Source: Gemmobacter denitrificans
Lineage (GTDB): Bacteria > Pseudomonadota > Alphaproteobacteria > Rhodobacterales > Rhodobacteraceae
Direction: 5' to 3'
Length of the DNA stretch: 64,000 nt
Assembly: GCF_036964905.1 (NCBI RefSeq)
Contig: NZ_JBALHR010000002.1
Location: forward strand, 310,001-374,000
In this document: in pieces, positions 6,493-17,802 of the stretch
Layout: each line of letters opens with the position of its first letter
How positions within the stretch are numbered: position 1 is the stretch's first letter
Position numbers and translations under genes: made by a program
The notes under the pieces: model-generated
What the model saw: the letters and a program-made list of their open reading frames with translations, nothing else
The model's database searches: none
Told to the model about the DNA's origin: nothing

Positions 6493-7446
6493 ATGCCAGT
6501 TCTTTCCGGCGTTTCGTCTCTTGCCAACTTTGTTCCCCTGCTCAATGAACTTTATGCCGATGGCGTGATCGTCACGCGCAACAGCCCGACCCAGGTTCTG
6601 GCTGGCAATGATGATGTGCGCTTTGCGTTTGGCGGCACCGGGCTGAATGCGAACACGTTTGACTCGCTGTTGGTCGGCTTCAGCACAGGTGTCATCACTT
6701 CGGTCAAGATCCGCGCGGCCGATGTAGACCAGGTTCTGGCCAGCATCACGGGCCTGAATGTGGATGTCGCCACGAATGCTGCTGTTTTCTCGGATGGGCG
6801 CGCCCTGCTGACCTACTTTGCCAATCAGAACTGGACGATCCAGGGCACCACGGGGGCGGATGTTTACAACCTTTCAAATACGTCGGGATTCCATACCAGG
6901 GCTGCGGTCACGCTGAACCTGCGCGGCGGTAATGATGAGGCGACCGGTGGCCTCGGGAAAGATCGCATTGTTGGCGATCTCGGCAATGATACGATCTATG
7001 ACAGCCGTGGCAACGACGTGGCGCTTGGTGGGTCGGGCAACGATCTTCTGGGGCTTGCAAAAGGCGCGAATGGCAATGACATCCTGCGCGGCGGCACCGG
7101 CCATGACACCGTTCTGGGTGGTCTGGGGCGCGACAAGCTGTATGGCGAAGCAGGCGATGACGTTCTGGATGGCGGTGCCGGCAACGACCAGCTCTTTGGC
7201 GCAGCAGGGCGCGATACCATGACGGGTGGCGCTGGTAACGATACCTTCGTCTTCGCTGCGGCCGAGGGCAATGACGTCATCACCGATTTCGATCTGGATG
7301 CCGACACGATCCGCATTGATGCCGCCGAGGTCTCGGTGGTGGATGTCGAGGGCGGCGCAGCCATCCGTTACGCCGGAACCCGTATCGTGCTGGAAGACAT
7401 TTCCGCCGCCGATCTGGTGATGGGCGATCACATCGTTCTGTTCTGA
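6493..7446 (+). CDS. RTX (hemolysin-type) calcium-binding repeat protein
   Basis: Predicted type I-secreted Ca-binding protein of 317 residues. Residues 1 to about 125 form a beta-rich N-terminal region with no signal peptide (MPVLSGVSSLANFVPLLNEL, ITSVKIRAADVDQVLASITG). About 140-255 is a run of RTX nonapeptides (GGLGKDRIVGDLGNDTI, GGAGNDQLFGAAGRDTMTGG). A C-terminal module FVFAAAEGNDVITDFDLDAD follows, typical of RTX termini carrying the secretion signal. The ATG at 6493 is preferred over the in-frame ATG at 6481 because GGAGG at 6483-6487 is perfectly spaced for it. The N-terminal part resembles that of the RTX protein at 2440 in general pattern. Function unknown. Confidence 0.87.
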   Translation: MPVLSGVSSLANFVPLLNELYADGVIVTRNSPTQVLAGNDDVRFAFGGTGLNANTFDSLLVGFSTGVITSVKIRAADVDQVLASITGLNVDVATNAAVFSDGRALLTYFANQNWTIQGTTGADVYNLSNTSGFHTRAAVTLNLRGGNDEATGGLGKDRIVGDLGNDTIYDSRGNDVALGGSGNDLLGLAKGANGNDILRGGTGHDTVLGGLGRDKLYGEAGDDVLDGGAGNDQLFGAAGRDTMTGGAGNDTFVFAAAEGNDVITDFDLDADTIRIDAAEVSVVDVEGGAAIRYAGTRIVLEDISAADLVMGDHIVLF

Positions 7447-7448
7447 CA

Positions 7449-7476
7449 GAAAAAAGGGGGCCGCATTGCGGCCCCC
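7449..7476 (-). terminator. Rho-independent terminator of tyrS
   Basis: GGGGGCCGC (7456-7464), ATT, GCGGCCCCC (7468-7476), with A6 on the plus side at 7450-7455, which becomes a T-run for minus-strand transcripts. It lies 25 bases past the tyrS stop. It may also slow the convergent RTX transcript, but that side lacks a T-run. Confidence 0.88.
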
Positions 7477-7500
7477 TGTTCCATCTGTGCCTCGGGCAGG

Positions 7501-8751
7501 TCAGCCCAGAACCACCAGGGCGTGGCGTTTCTTCCCTGCCGTCAGCTTCACCGGTTCGGCCAGATCCGCCGCATGCAGCTTGTGCCCCGCATCCAGCACC
7601 GGATCATCGTTCACCCGTGCGCCGCCTTCGGCCACCAGCCGCTTGGCCTCCTTGCCTGACGGTGCAAGCCCTGCGCGGACAAACAGCTGCGCCACGGTGA
7701 TGCCATCCACCAGATCGGCCACGTTCAACGTAACGGTTGGCAGATCGGCCCCCACGCCGCCTTTTTCGAACACTTCGCGCGCCGTGGCTTCGGCGGCCTG
7801 TGCGGCCTCGGCTCCGTGAAGCAGCGCCGTCACCTCATTGGCCAGGATGATCTTGGCCGCGTTGATCTCCGATCCCGCCAGCGCGCCCAGACGTTCGCAT
7901 TCCTCCACCGGCAGATCGGTGTAGAGTTTCAGGAAGCGGCCCACATCGGCATCGGTGGTGTTGCGCCAGAATTGCCAGAATTCATACGGGCTCAGCATCG
8001 CGCCATTCAGCCAGACCGCGCCCGAGGCCGATTTGCCCATCTTCTTGCCGTCGCTGGTGGTCAGCAGCGGCGAGGTGAGGCCGTAAATCTCACGGTCCAG
8101 CACGCGGCGGGTGAGATCGATCCCGTTGACGATATTGCCCCATTGATCGCTGCCGCCCATCTGCAGCAGGCACCCGTAACGGCGGTTCAGCTCCAGAAAA
8201 TCATAGGCTTGCAGGATCATGTAGTTGAATTCGAGGAAGCTGAGCGATTGTTCGCGATCCAGCCGCGATTTCACCGATTCAAACGAGAGCATGCGGTTCA
8301 CGCTGAAATGCCGCCCGATATCGCGCAGGAAATCGAGGTAATTCAGGCTGTCCAGCCATTCGGCATTGTTGAGCATGATGGCATCGGTCGCACCCTCGCC
8401 ATACGAAAGGTAACGGCCAAAGACCTGCTTCATGCCGGCGATGTTCTCGTCGATCTTTTCGGGTGTCAGCAGCGGGCGTTCATCGGCACGGAAGGACGGG
8501 TCGCCCACCTTGGTGGTGCCGCCGCCCATCAGCGTGATCGGCTTGTGCCCGGTCTTTTGCAGCCAGCGCAGCATCATGATGTTGAGCAGATGCCCCACAT
8601 GCAAGGACGCCGCCGTGGCGTCATAGCCGATATAGGCGGGCACGATCCCCTTGACCAAAGCCTCGTCGAGCGCCTGATAATCGGTGCAATCGGCCAGATA
8701 GCCGCGCTCCATCATCACGCGCATGAAATCGGATTTCGGGTGGTAGGTCAT
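7501..8751 (-). CDS. tyrS: tyrosine--tRNA ligase
   Basis: Class I synthetase charging tRNA-Tyr. In 416 residues it shows the HIGH-type HVGH (51-54) in GYDATAASLHVGHLLNIM, the tyrosine pocket GGSDQWGNIVNGIDLTRR, the KMSKS-type KKMGKS near 237, and a C-terminal S4 RNA-binding domain (APSGKEAKRLVAEGGARVND). The start MTYHPKSDFMRVMMERG fits alphaproteobacterial TyrRS N-termini, and the frame upstream of it lacks similarity. It is divergent from anmK across 62 bases and ends at a clear terminator. Confidence 0.97.
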   Translation of the reverse strand: MTYHPKSDFMRVMMERGYLADCTDYQALDEALVKGIVPAYIGYDATAASLHVGHLLNIMMLRWLQKTGHKPITLMGGGTTKVGDPSFRADERPLLTPEKIDENIAGMKQVFGRYLSYGEGATDAIMLNNAEWLDSLNYLDFLRDIGRHFSVNRMLSFESVKSRLDREQSLSFLEFNYMILQAYDFLELNRRYGCLLQMGGSDQWGNIVNGIDLTRRVLDREIYGLTSPLLTTSDGKKMGKSASGAVWLNGAMLSPYEFWQFWRNTTDADVGRFLKLYTDLPVEECERLGALAGSEINAAKIILANEVTALLHGAEAAQAAEATAREVFEKGGVGADLPTVTLNVADLVDGITVAQLFVRAGLAPSGKEAKRLVAEGGARVNDDPVLDAGHKLHAADLAEPVKLTAGKKRHALVVLG

Positions 8752-8813
8752 CGGTCTCTCGTGTTCTATGACGCGAGCCCGGGTATATCGGGCCAGCGTC
8801 ACAAGGGGAAGCC

Positions 8814-9911
8814 ATGTTGAAGGCCGAAGCAGTCTGGGCATTGGGCACTATGTCGGGCACATCGCTGGACGGTGTGGATGCGGCGCTGGTGCTGACCGAT
8901 GGCGAAACCATTCAGGAATTCGGCGATACCGCCTATCGCCCCTATTCCGAGGCCGAGCGGGCCATCCTGCGCACCGCTTTGGGCGGCTGGCCCGGCGATC
9001 CGGGCGTGATGGCTGCCGCAGAGCTGGTGGAAACCGCCCATGCCGAGGTGATGTCGCGCTTTTCCGGCGCGCAGATTGCCGGGTTTCATGGCCAGACCCT
9101 GGCCCATGATCCGCGCGGGCGCGGCACCCATCAGGCAGGGGATGGTGCAGTGCTGGCGCAGGTTCTGGGTCTGCCGGTGGTCTGGGATTTCCGCGCGGCT
9201 GATGTGGCCCTGGGCGGGCAGGGGGCTCCGCTTGCGCCCTTCTTCCATTTCGCGCTGGCCCGTCATATCGGGGCGGGTGAACCGCTGGCCTTCCTCAATC
9301 TGGGCGGGGTGGGCAACCTGACATGGGTTGATCCCCGCTGTTCAGGCCCGGAAGCCGAGGGCGCCTGCCTTGCCTTTGATACTGGCCCCGCCAATGCCCC
9401 CGTCAATGATCTGCTGCGCGCCCGGCGCGGGCTGGATCATGATGAGAACGGGGCGCTGGCGGCCAGCGGCACGGCGGATGACGCGATCCTGCAGGCCTTC
9501 CTCAATCACCCCTATTTCTTCCGTATGCCGCCCAAATCTCTGGATCGCAACGATTTTCATGGCCTGATCGAAGCCGTTGCCTCGCTCTCGGATGCCGATG
9601 CCGCGGCCACATTGACCAAGGCCGCCGCCATGGCTGTGGCGCGCGGGGCCGACCATTTTCCCCGGCCGATCACGCGCCTGCTGGTGACGGGGGGCGGGCG
9701 GCTGAATGCCACGCTGATGGCCCATCTGTCTGACCTTTTCGCCTGCCCGGTCGATCCGGTCGAGGCGGTGGGCCTGAATGGCGATATGCTGGAGGCGCAG
9801 GCCTTCGCCCATCTGGCCGTGCGTGTCGCGCGGGGCCTGCCAACTTCGGGGCCCGGCACGACCGGCGTTCCGGCCCTTGTCGGTGGCGGACAGATCAGCC
9901 GGCCTGACTGA
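8814..9911 (+). CDS. anmK: anhydro-N-acetylmuramic acid kinase
   Basis: Phosphorylates and opens 1,6-anhydro-MurNAc to MurNAc 6-phosphate in peptidoglycan recycling (cytoplasm). The 365 residues include the phosphate-binding GTMSGTSLDGVDAALV at 12-27, GFHGQTLAHDP, the LNLGGVGNLTWV strand, AFDTGPANAPVNDLL and LVTGGGRLNATLM, all hallmarks of the AnmK branch of the ASKHA fold. The start has GGGGAAGCC just upstream. The divergent tyrS neighbour is a common arrangement in Rhodobacteraceae. No MurQ etherase is visible nearby. Confidence 0.95.
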   Translation: MLKAEAVWALGTMSGTSLDGVDAALVLTDGETIQEFGDTAYRPYSEAERAILRTALGGWPGDPGVMAAAELVETAHAEVMSRFSGAQIAGFHGQTLAHDPRGRGTHQAGDGAVLAQVLGLPVVWDFRAADVALGGQGAPLAPFFHFALARHIGAGEPLAFLNLGGVGNLTWVDPRCSGPEAEGACLAFDTGPANAPVNDLLRARRGLDHDENGALAASGTADDAILQAFLNHPYFFRMPPKSLDRNDFHGLIEAVASLSDADAAATLTKAAAMAVARGADHFPRPITRLLVTGGGRLNATLMAHLSDLFACPVDPVEAVGLNGDMLEAQAFAHLAVRVARGLPTSGPGTTGVPALVGGGQISRPD

Positions 9912-9952
9912 CACCACCTCTATCTTGGCCCAGGAGGGGCGCGCGAGCGCCC

Positions 9953-10846
9953 TTACGCCCGTGCCGCGCGCAACATGCCAAGGGAATAGATCGCCAGCGC
10001 CGCCCAGATCATCGGAAAGGCGATCATCCGCGCCCAGCCGAAGGGTTCGCCAAAGACCAGCACGGCGACCAGAAAGATCAGCGTGGGTGAGACATATTGC
10101 AGGATGCCGATGGTGGACAGCCGCAGCAGCTTGGCCCCATTGGCATAAAGGATCAGCGGCACCGCCGTCACCACCCCGGCCGCGGGCAGCATCCAGTCAT
10201 AAAAGGCGATTCCGTTCAGGAAATGGCTTTCCCCCTTGGCGGCCAGCCAGCCCGCATAGCCCAATGCCAGCGGCAAGAGCAGCGTCACCTCCAGCATGAA
10301 ACCCTGATTGGGGCCGATGGGCAGCTGCTTTTTCGCATAGGCATAGGCCGCCCAGGTCGCCGTCATGCCAAGCGCCAGCACGGGCAGCCGCCCCGCATCC
10401 CATGTCAGCACCCCGACTGCCGCCGCCGCCAGCACCAGGGCCGCCATCTGCGCGCGGTTCAGCCGCTCGCCCAGCAGGCCCGCACCCACCAGCACGGTGA
10501 CAAGCGGGTTGATGTAATAGCCAAGTGCTGCATCCAGCGCATGGCCGTTCTGGATCGACCAGACATAGATCCCCCAATTGAGCGAGATCAGCCCCGCCGT
10601 CACTACCCCCATGCCCAGCATGCGCGGATTGCGCAGGGCGGCCCAGAAATCGGCGGTCCGGCCCAGCCAGACCAGCAACAGCCCTGCCACCGGCACCGAC
10701 CAGATCACCCGATGGGCAATCACTTCGGCGGCAGGCACATCGGCCAGCGCCTTCATGTAGAGCGGCAGAAAGCCCCACAGCACATAGGCCGACAGGGCAA
10801 AGGCAAATCCTTGCGGGGAATCTTTGGTCTGGGTCATCATGGCCAA
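9953..10846 (-). CDS. rarD: EamA family transporter RarD
   Basis: Inner-membrane protein of the drug/metabolite transporter superfamily, about 297 residues with ten hydrophobic segments. The N-terminus has the RarD hallmark FALSAYVLWGFLPLYMKAL, and LNWGIYVWSIQNGHALDAAL and GYYINPLVTVLVG lie in the first half. RarD proteins are named for chloramphenicol sensitivity, but substrates are uncertain. The start is ambiguous: TTG at 10846 is 7 bases from AAGGA, while ATG at 10840 or 10837 is further away. It is convergent with anmK and has no operon partner. Confidence 0.92.
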   Translation of the reverse strand: MAMMTQTKDSPQGFAFALSAYVLWGFLPLYMKALADVPAAEVIAHRVIWSVPVAGLLLVWLGRTADFWAALRNPRMLGMGVVTAGLISLNWGIYVWSIQNGHALDAALGYYINPLVTVLVGAGLLGERLNRAQMAALVLAAAAVGVLTWDAGRLPVLALGMTATWAAYAYAKKQLPIGPNQGFMLEVTLLLPLALGYAGWLAAKGESHFLNGIAFYDWMLPAAGVVTAVPLILYANGAKLLRLSTIGILQYVSPTLIFLVAVLVFGEPFGWARMIAFPMIWAALAIYSLGMLRAARA

Positions 10847-10917
10847 TGCCTAATCCTTCGGCAGGCCGGGGGCCATGGCGATCTTGTCACCGGGACAATT
10901 CAGCGGAGCCGGGCATT

Positions 10918-11343
10918 TCAGCGCGGAATGTCAAATCCCGGCGGGGCAAGGGTGAAGCCGTCAAAGTGAAACCCAGGCGAGACGGTGCAGGAAACCAGTG
11001 TCCAGTCGCCCAGACTGCGCGCCGCCTGCCAGTGCCCCTCGGGCACGATCAGCTGGGGCATTTCCCCTTGCAGCACGGCAGGGCCCAGAACCCGATCCTC
11101 TGCCGGGCCTTCGTCTCCGGCGGCGGTGGACAGGTGCAGTGGTGCCCCCGCATGCCAGAGCCAGATTTCCACCGCATCCACCCGGTGCCAATGGCTGCAC
11201 TCGCCCGCTTTCAGCAGAAACAGGATGGCCGTGCCATGGGGTCGCCCGGCGCTGGTCGTGTCGACCCAGGTTTGCCGATACCAGCCGCCTTCGGGATGCG
11301 GGGCCAGGTCAAGCGCGGCGATAAGGCGGTCGGCTTCGGTCAT
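10918..11343 (-). CDS. DUF985-family cupin protein
   Basis: 141-residue single-domain cupin. The family hallmark APHPEGGWYRQTW is at 14-26; the cupin core shows SHWHRVDAVEIWLWHAG (probable metal or substrate ligands), then PEGHWQAARSLGDWTLVSCTVSPGF. DUF985 cupins have a jelly-roll fold similar to sugar-nucleotide epimerases but no settled substrate. Its start codon lies within the 3' end of the upstream pseudouridine synthase gene (35-base overlap), so the two are probably translated from one mRNA. Confidence 0.88.
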   Translation of the reverse strand: MTEADRLIAALDLAPHPEGGWYRQTWVDTTSAGRPHGTAILFLLKAGECSHWHRVDAVEIWLWHAGAPLHLSTAAGDEGPAEDRVLGPAVLQGEMPQLIVPEGHWQAARSLGDWTLVSCTVSPGFHFDGFTLAPPGFDIPR

Positions 11344-11911
11344 GCCTTGGTCCTTTCGGGGCAGGGGAGGCGACAGCCAGTTCCCGCCATTCGCCCGGTG
11401 CCAGCCCTTCCAGTGTCCAGTCGCCCACCCGCCAGCGGATCAGCCGCAGCGTGGGATGGCCAATCGCGGCTGTCATCCGGCGCACCTGGCGGTTGCGGCC
11501 TTCGCGCAGGGTCAGTTCGATCCAGCAATCGGGGACGCTCTGCCGCACCCGGATCGGCGGGATGCGTGGCCAAAGCCATGCGGGCGGATCAATCGCGCGC
11601 GCCCGGGCGGGCAGGGTTGGGCCATCGTTCAGCACGACGCCCCGGCACAGGGCCTCCAGCGCCGCTGCATCTGGCAGGCCCTCGACCTGCGCCAGATAGG
11701 TCTTTTCCATCTTGTGGGCCGGGTCGCTGATCCGGGCTTGCAACCTGCCGTCATCGGTCAGCAGCACCAGCCCTTCGCTGTCGCGATCCAGCCGCCCTGC
11801 CGGATAGACCCCCGGCACCGGCACCAGATCGGCCAGCGTCGCGCGCGTGCCATCGCCCGAGAACTGGCACATCACATCATAGGGTTTGTTCAGACAGATC
11901 AGCCGGGCCAT
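11309..11911 (-). CDS. rluE: 23S rRNA pseudouridine synthase, RluE-like (RsuA/RluB/E/F family)
   Basis: 200-residue single-domain pseudouridine synthase without the N-terminal S4 domain, as in RluE (which modifies U2457 of 23S rRNA in E. coli). Seen: LNKPYDVMCQFSGDG at the N-terminus, catalytic GRLDRDSEGLVLLTDDGRL (Asp in RLDRDSEG), KTYLAQVEG, and the C-terminal LREGRNRQVRRMTAAIGHPT. The C-terminus overlaps the start of the cupin gene by 35 bases. RluE versus another small member of the family is decided only by length and the missing S4 domain. Confidence 0.9.
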   Translation of the reverse strand: MARLICLNKPYDVMCQFSGDGTRATLADLVPVPGVYPAGRLDRDSEGLVLLTDDGRLQARISDPAHKMEKTYLAQVEGLPDAAALEALCRGVVLNDGPTLPARARAIDPPAWLWPRIPPIRVRQSVPDCWIELTLREGRNRQVRRMTAAIGHPTLRLIRWRVGDWTLEGLAPGEWRELAVASPAPKGPRHDRSRPPYRRA

Positions 11912-12012
11912 GGCCGCCTTATGCCATGCCCCGGTGATGAAGGGAATGTGCCCTGCGGGCTTTTGCGGGCGCGCTCAGGAAGGGCCGCCGCATCGTCGGC
12001 CCCCTCTTTCCG

Positions 12013-15339
<3,327 letters not shown>

Positions 15340-15470
15340 GGTGGCCCCCGTATGAGGTCCGCCGCGCCCCTTCGGGCCGGAGGACAGGATTCTGAGCATT
15401 GCGCAAATTGTCGGGGGTTATAGTCAGCGCAGGCCGGGGCGCAAGGGTGAATGCTTTCCATTTGCGCGGA

Positions 15471-15827
15471 TCACAGGCGTATCCCCATCCGGCTGGCCCC
15501 CCAGATCATCAGTAGATAGAGCATCACGGTCAGAATGCACCCGATGCCAAGCCCGGCCCAGAACGAAACGCCCGCACGCCAGAGCCAGGGCATCAGCACG
15601 AACATCGGCACGGACGGGGCGATGAACCACAGGGTTGCCTGCGTGTGATCAGCCAGCCGTTCGATATCTGCGGTGTCGCGCCAAAGCCAGATCATCCCCA
15701 GCAGGGAAATCAGCGGCAGCGAGGCAATCAACGCACCGAACCCCGGCCAGTGCCGGGCCACTTCCGACGCGATGGCAATCAGAGCCCCGGACAGCATGGC
15801 CTTGAACAAGAGATAGGTCACATTCAT
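15471..15827 (-). CDS. DUF3147 family membrane protein
   Basis: 118-residue integral membrane protein with four predicted hydrophobic segments (about 5-25, 30-49, 62-82, 88-110). The conserved-looking SEVARHWPGFGALIASLP and GMIWLWRDT motifs fit the DUF3147 family, whose function is unknown. It begins close to the divergent pabB gene and stands alone on its strand. Confidence 0.82.
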   Translation of the reverse strand: MNVTYLLFKAMLSGALIAIASEVARHWPGFGALIASLPLISLLGMIWLWRDTADIERLADHTQATLWFIAPSVPMFVLMPWLWRAGVSFWAGLGIGCILTVMLYLLMIWGASRMGIRL

Positions 15828-15970
15828 TCCCTGTCTGGCCGCATTTGCCGGGGCAGTGTGGGCAGGCTGCGTCTAAAGGTCAACGAACCCTTTGCCGGAA
15901 CCATGACTGGTCGGGGGCAGGGGGCGGTGCTAGATGGACCCCACGACACTTGGCAGAAGGGAGCGATGCG

Positions 15971-17092
15971 TTGATCCTGCTGGAACACGGCCCAGAGCGG
16001 CGCCCCGTCTGCTTTCGCGCCCCGCGCGATCTTGTCGTTGCGCATGATCCCTCCGAACTGGCCCCTGCCTTGGCGCGGCTGGATGCCGAACGTGGGGCCG
16101 GGGCCTGGGTCGCGGGCTATGTCAGCTATGAGGCCGGCTATGCGCTGGAGCCCAAGCTGGCCGCGCTGATGCCGGAGGGGCGCGACCATCCGTTGCTGGC
16201 CTTTGGCGTTTACGATGCGCCCGAACCGGCGGACGCCCTGCTGGCGGACCTGCCGCGCGATGCCCATCTGGCCGCCCTCGACCCCATGATCAGCCGTGCC
16301 GAATATGGCGCGGCCTTTGATCGGGTCGCGGATTATGTCGCGGCGGGTGACTGCTATCAGATCAACCTGACCTTCCCGATGGCAACCCGGGTGACGGGCG
16401 ATCCGCTGGCGCTTTATGGTGCGCTGCGGGCCCGGCAGGCCGTGGGGTATGGGGCCTATCTGGATCTGGGCACCGGGCCGGTGATCGTGTCGCGCAGCCC
16501 GGAGCTGTTCTTTTCCACCACCCCGGCAGGCCGGATCGAAAGCCGCCCGATGAAGGGCACCGCCCCACGCGGTGCCGACCCCGAGGAAGATGCGGCGCTG
16601 GCCCAGGCGCTTTATCACAGTGAAAAGGGCCGGGCGGAAAACCTGATGATCGTCGATCTGCTGCGCAATGACATATCGCGCCTGTCTGCCATCGGATCGG
16701 TGAAAGTGCCCGAACTTTTCGCGGTCGAGGCCTTTGCCACCGTGCATCAGATGTCATCGCGCGTGGTCGGGCAATTGGTGGAACCGCCCGCTCTGGCCCG
16801 GTTGATGCCTGCGCTGTTTCCTTGCGGGTCGATCACCGGGGCACCCAAGATCCGTGCCATGCAGATCATTCGCGAAGTCGAACCCTTTCCGCGCGGGGTC
16901 TATTGCGGGGCCATCGGCTGGATGGCACCGGATGGGGCCAGCGCCTTCAACGTCGCGATCCGCACGCTGTCGGTCTGGCCGGATCGGGCGGTGCTGAATG
17001 TGGGCGGCGGCGTGGTGCATGACAGCACCGCCCAGGGCGAATGGGACGAGGCGCATTGGAAGGCGCGCTATGCGGCGGCGCTGGTGCGCTGA
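15971..17092 (+). CDS. pabB: aminodeoxychorismate synthase component I
   Basis: Chorismate-utilising enzyme that, with an amidotransferase, makes 4-amino-4-deoxychorismate for p-aminobenzoate and folate. The 373 residues cover the catalytic chorismate-binding domain: YVAAGDCYQINLTFP, SPELFFS, ESRPMKGTAPRG, ENLMIVDLLRNDISRL and the signature PCGSITGAPKIRAMQII. A TTG start at 15971 is chosen because GAAGGGAG lies 8 bases upstream and the protein then begins LILLEHGPERRP as relatives do; residues encoded further upstream lack similarity. Its TGA shares one base with the ATG of the next gene (pabC-like), so the pair is translationally coupled. Confidence 0.92.
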   Translation: MILLEHGPERRPVCFRAPRDLVVAHDPSELAPALARLDAERGAGAWVAGYVSYEAGYALEPKLAALMPEGRDHPLLAFGVYDAPEPADALLADLPRDAHLAALDPMISRAEYGAAFDRVADYVAAGDCYQINLTFPMATRVTGDPLALYGALRARQAVGYGAYLDLGTGPVIVSRSPELFFSTTPAGRIESRPMKGTAPRGADPEEDAALAQALYHSEKGRAENLMIVDLLRNDISRLSAIGSVKVPELFAVEAFATVHQMSSRVVGQLVEPPALARLMPALFPCGSITGAPKIRAMQIIREVEPFPRGVYCGAIGWMAPDGASAFNVAIRTLSVWPDRAVLNVGGGVVHDSTAQGEWDEAHWKARYAAALVR

Positions 17093-17679
17093 TGGATGTG
17101 GCGCTGATCGAAACGATCCTGTGGGATGGCGCGTGCTGCCCGCGTCTGGCCGGGCATGAGGCGCGGCTTGCGCGCTCTGCCGCCCAACTGGGATTTCCCT
17201 ATGTCCCCGGCGCGCTGCAATCAGCCTTGCCCCGGCCCGAAGGCCCGGCCCGGCTGCGGGCCACATTGGGGGCAGATGGTGCCCTGTCGGTGACGGAAGC
17301 CCCCTTGCCACCCGCCGCGGCGCAATGGCGGCTGGGGCTGGCCGATCAGCGGCTGTGGTCAGGCGACCCCTGGCTGCGGGTGAAATCGACCCGCCGCGCG
17401 CTTTATGATGCGGCCCGCGCCGCCCTTCCCGGCGGGGTGGATGAACTGATCTTCCTCAACGAACGCGGCGAGGTCTGCGAAGGCACGATCACGAATATCT
17501 TCTTTGACCGGGGGCAGGGACTGCGCACGCCCCCTCTGGCTTGCGGGGTGCTGCCCGGGGTGCTGCGGGCCGAACTGGCTTGCCAGGAAGAGATGCTTTG
17601 GCCGCAGGACTTGCCCCGGGTGCAGCTTTGGGTTGGAAATGCCCTGCGCGGGCTGATCCCGGCCGTCTGGGTGGGTTGA
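17092..17679 (+). CDS. pabC: class IV aminotransferase, probable aminodeoxychorismate lyase
   Basis: PLP-dependent fold-type IV protein of 195 residues, likely releasing pyruvate from aminodeoxychorismate to give p-aminobenzoate. The segments seen are the substrate loop and lysine region VKSTRRALYDAARAAL, followed by DELIFLNERGEVCEGTITNIF (the ExxxTNxF motif), and PPLACGVLPGVLRAEL. It overlaps pabB by one base (TGATG), which supports PabC rather than a branched-chain or D-amino-acid transaminase. It is shorter than E. coli PabC (269), as is common in Rhodobacteraceae. Substrate is inferred from context. Confidence 0.88.
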   Translation: MDVALIETILWDGACCPRLAGHEARLARSAAQLGFPYVPGALQSALPRPEGPARLRATLGADGALSVTEAPLPPAAAQWRLGLADQRLWSGDPWLRVKSTRRALYDAARAALPGGVDELIFLNERGEVCEGTITNIFFDRGQGLRTPPLACGVLPGVLRAELACQEEMLWPQDLPRVQLWVGNALRGLIPAVWVG

Positions 17680-17802
17680 CCGGACAAAAATCACCCCAAG
17701 CCGATGGCGAAGCGCCCGCGCCCTATCCCGGCGGGGTTGACTTGGCCCGGCGCGCGGTGTGTATCGGCACGTCAGGACCAAAGCCTCGGAAAGGGGAGCG
17801 TG

